NCBI GenBank assembly: GCA_001994995.1
Contig: MDJM01000064.1
Span: 1-64,000, forward strand
DNA: 64,000 bases
Direction of reading: 5' to 3'
Source of the DNA: Candidatus Parepulonipiscium sp. PG-Nuni2H_MBin01
GTDB lineage: Bacteria; Bacillota; Clostridia; Lachnospirales; Cellulosilyticaceae
In this document: positions 63,645 to 64,000 of the stretch, piece by piece
Numbering within the stretch: the stretch's first letter is position 1
Layout of the letters: the number at the start of each line of letters is the position of its first letter
Program-made: the position numbers and the translations under genes
Notes under the pieces: generated by a model
Databases searched by the model: none
The model's input: the letters and a program-made list of their open reading frames with translations, nothing else
What the model was told of the DNA's origin: nothing

Positions 63645-63650
63645 AAATCT

Positions 63651-63667
63651 ATTCGCTACTAGCGAAT
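63651..63667 (+). other. Intercistronic hairpin between ATPase and permease
   Basis: ATTCGCT-ACT-AGCGAAT forms a perfect 7-bp stem 6 nt after the ATPase stop codon. Only a short T-rich stretch follows. It could reduce read-through or protect the upstream message, adjusting subunit ratios. Confidence 0.6.
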
Positions 63668-63717
63668 TTATTATAGATAATATTGATATAGATATTTTTT
63701 GATAGGAGGGCGCACGG

Positions 63718-64000
63718 ATGAATAGATTTAAGTATAGTGCCGAAAATGCACCTAAAGCTTGGTTCTTTTTAATACCGGCATTAGCGATTATAATAATTTT
63801 TAACGTAGTTCCACTAATTAGAACATTTTATATGTCATTCTACAGAGGCTCGCTTACTAATCCTCAATTTAACGATATTCAAAATTATATAACAGTACTC
63901 ACAGATACTAAGTTTCATACTGCAATAAAAAATACTTCTATTTATGCTTTCGTAGTAGTACCAGTTGCATTAGCGTTATCACTGCTGATTGCTATTACTA
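63718..64000 (+). CDS. ABC sugar permease, MalF/UgpA type, 3' end beyond the window
   Basis: The first 94 residues are visible, from the ATG with AGGAGGGCGC before it: MNRFKYSAENAPKAWFFLIP, the first helix, then a periplasmic stretch with QNYITVLTDTKFHTAIKNT. It aligns closely with the permease at 12067 (YITVLTDSRFHQAI in that protein). It is the second gene of the paralogous sugar importer begun by the ATPase at 62574. Substrate unknown. Confidence 0.88.
   Translation, partial: MNRFKYSAENAPKAWFFLIPALAIIIIFNVVPLIRTFYMSFYRGSLTNPQFNDIQNYITVLTDTKFHTAIKNTSIYAFVVVPVALALSLLIAIT

Overview
This 64 kb window is AT-rich, densely coding DNA from a low-GC Gram-positive bacterium, most likely an anaerobic member of the Clostridia (Lachnospirales-like). 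The signs are strong GGAGG ribosome sites, many hairpin-plus-T-run terminators, energy-coupling-factor (ECF) transporters, a single-chain PurL of about 1250 residues, DapL-type lysine biosynthesis, an Amt-PII fusion, an ANTAR regulator next to glnA, and tandem YitT proteins. I cannot name a genus. No rRNA, tRNA, CRISPR array, prophage or intact insertion sequence is visible. One short GC-rich palindromic repeat lies near the left edge.

Layout. Positions 1-4781 (minus strand): a PrpF-family isomerase (cut by the window), an aconitase-family hydratase and a MatC-like carboxylate transporter, probably an uptake and breakdown route for a tri- or dicarboxylic acid. 5239-7295: a DUF815 ATPase with an unusual leader, and a secreted C39-type peptidase. 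7396-10895: a DUF4430 lipoprotein and a complete ECF transporter (T, fused A-A, S), probably for a corrinoid or related vitamin. 10992-14965: a carbohydrate-type ABC importer (MsmK/UgpC-like ATPase, two permeases, binding lipoprotein). 15076-17853: a zinc/manganese ABC importer whose binding protein carries a Glu/Cys-rich insert made of 15-nt repeats. 17924-20373: two ABC-exporter-like proteins, one with no nucleotide-binding domain and one whose ATP-binding motifs are all lost. 20426-22718: two TerD proteins and two small membrane proteins. 22827-27493: two OmpR-type two-component systems flanking a Ser/Pro/Glu-rich protein. 27639-29419: two YitT proteins. 29545-39034: purine biosynthesis operon purL-E-C-F-M-N-D, without purH. 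39166-43536: an ABC-F ATPase, an M3 oligopeptidase and a ferredoxin-like protein.

Positions 43577-59788 hold the nitrogen-assimilation block: gltD and gltB (GOGAT), dapL, dapF, pyrG, an ANTAR regulator, glnA, a divergent Hsp70/actin-fold protein of unknown role and an Amt-PII fusion. The glnA, gltB and amt transcription units each have a recognisable promoter followed, within roughly 5-10 nt of the predicted transcription start, by a stable hairpin. In amt and gltB the hairpin has the form of an intrinsic terminator. Together with the ANTAR (RNA-binding antiterminator class) protein encoded beside glnA, this suggests leader-RNA control of nitrogen genes.

The window ends with clpB, directly followed by a second copy of the MsmK/UgpC-like ATPase and permease seen near 11-12 kb.

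The items I find most worth following up are the motif-less ABC pair (17924-20373), the Hsp70-like protein (55521-57917), the nitrogen leader hairpins, the repeat-expanded metal-binding lipoprotein and the DUF815 leader.
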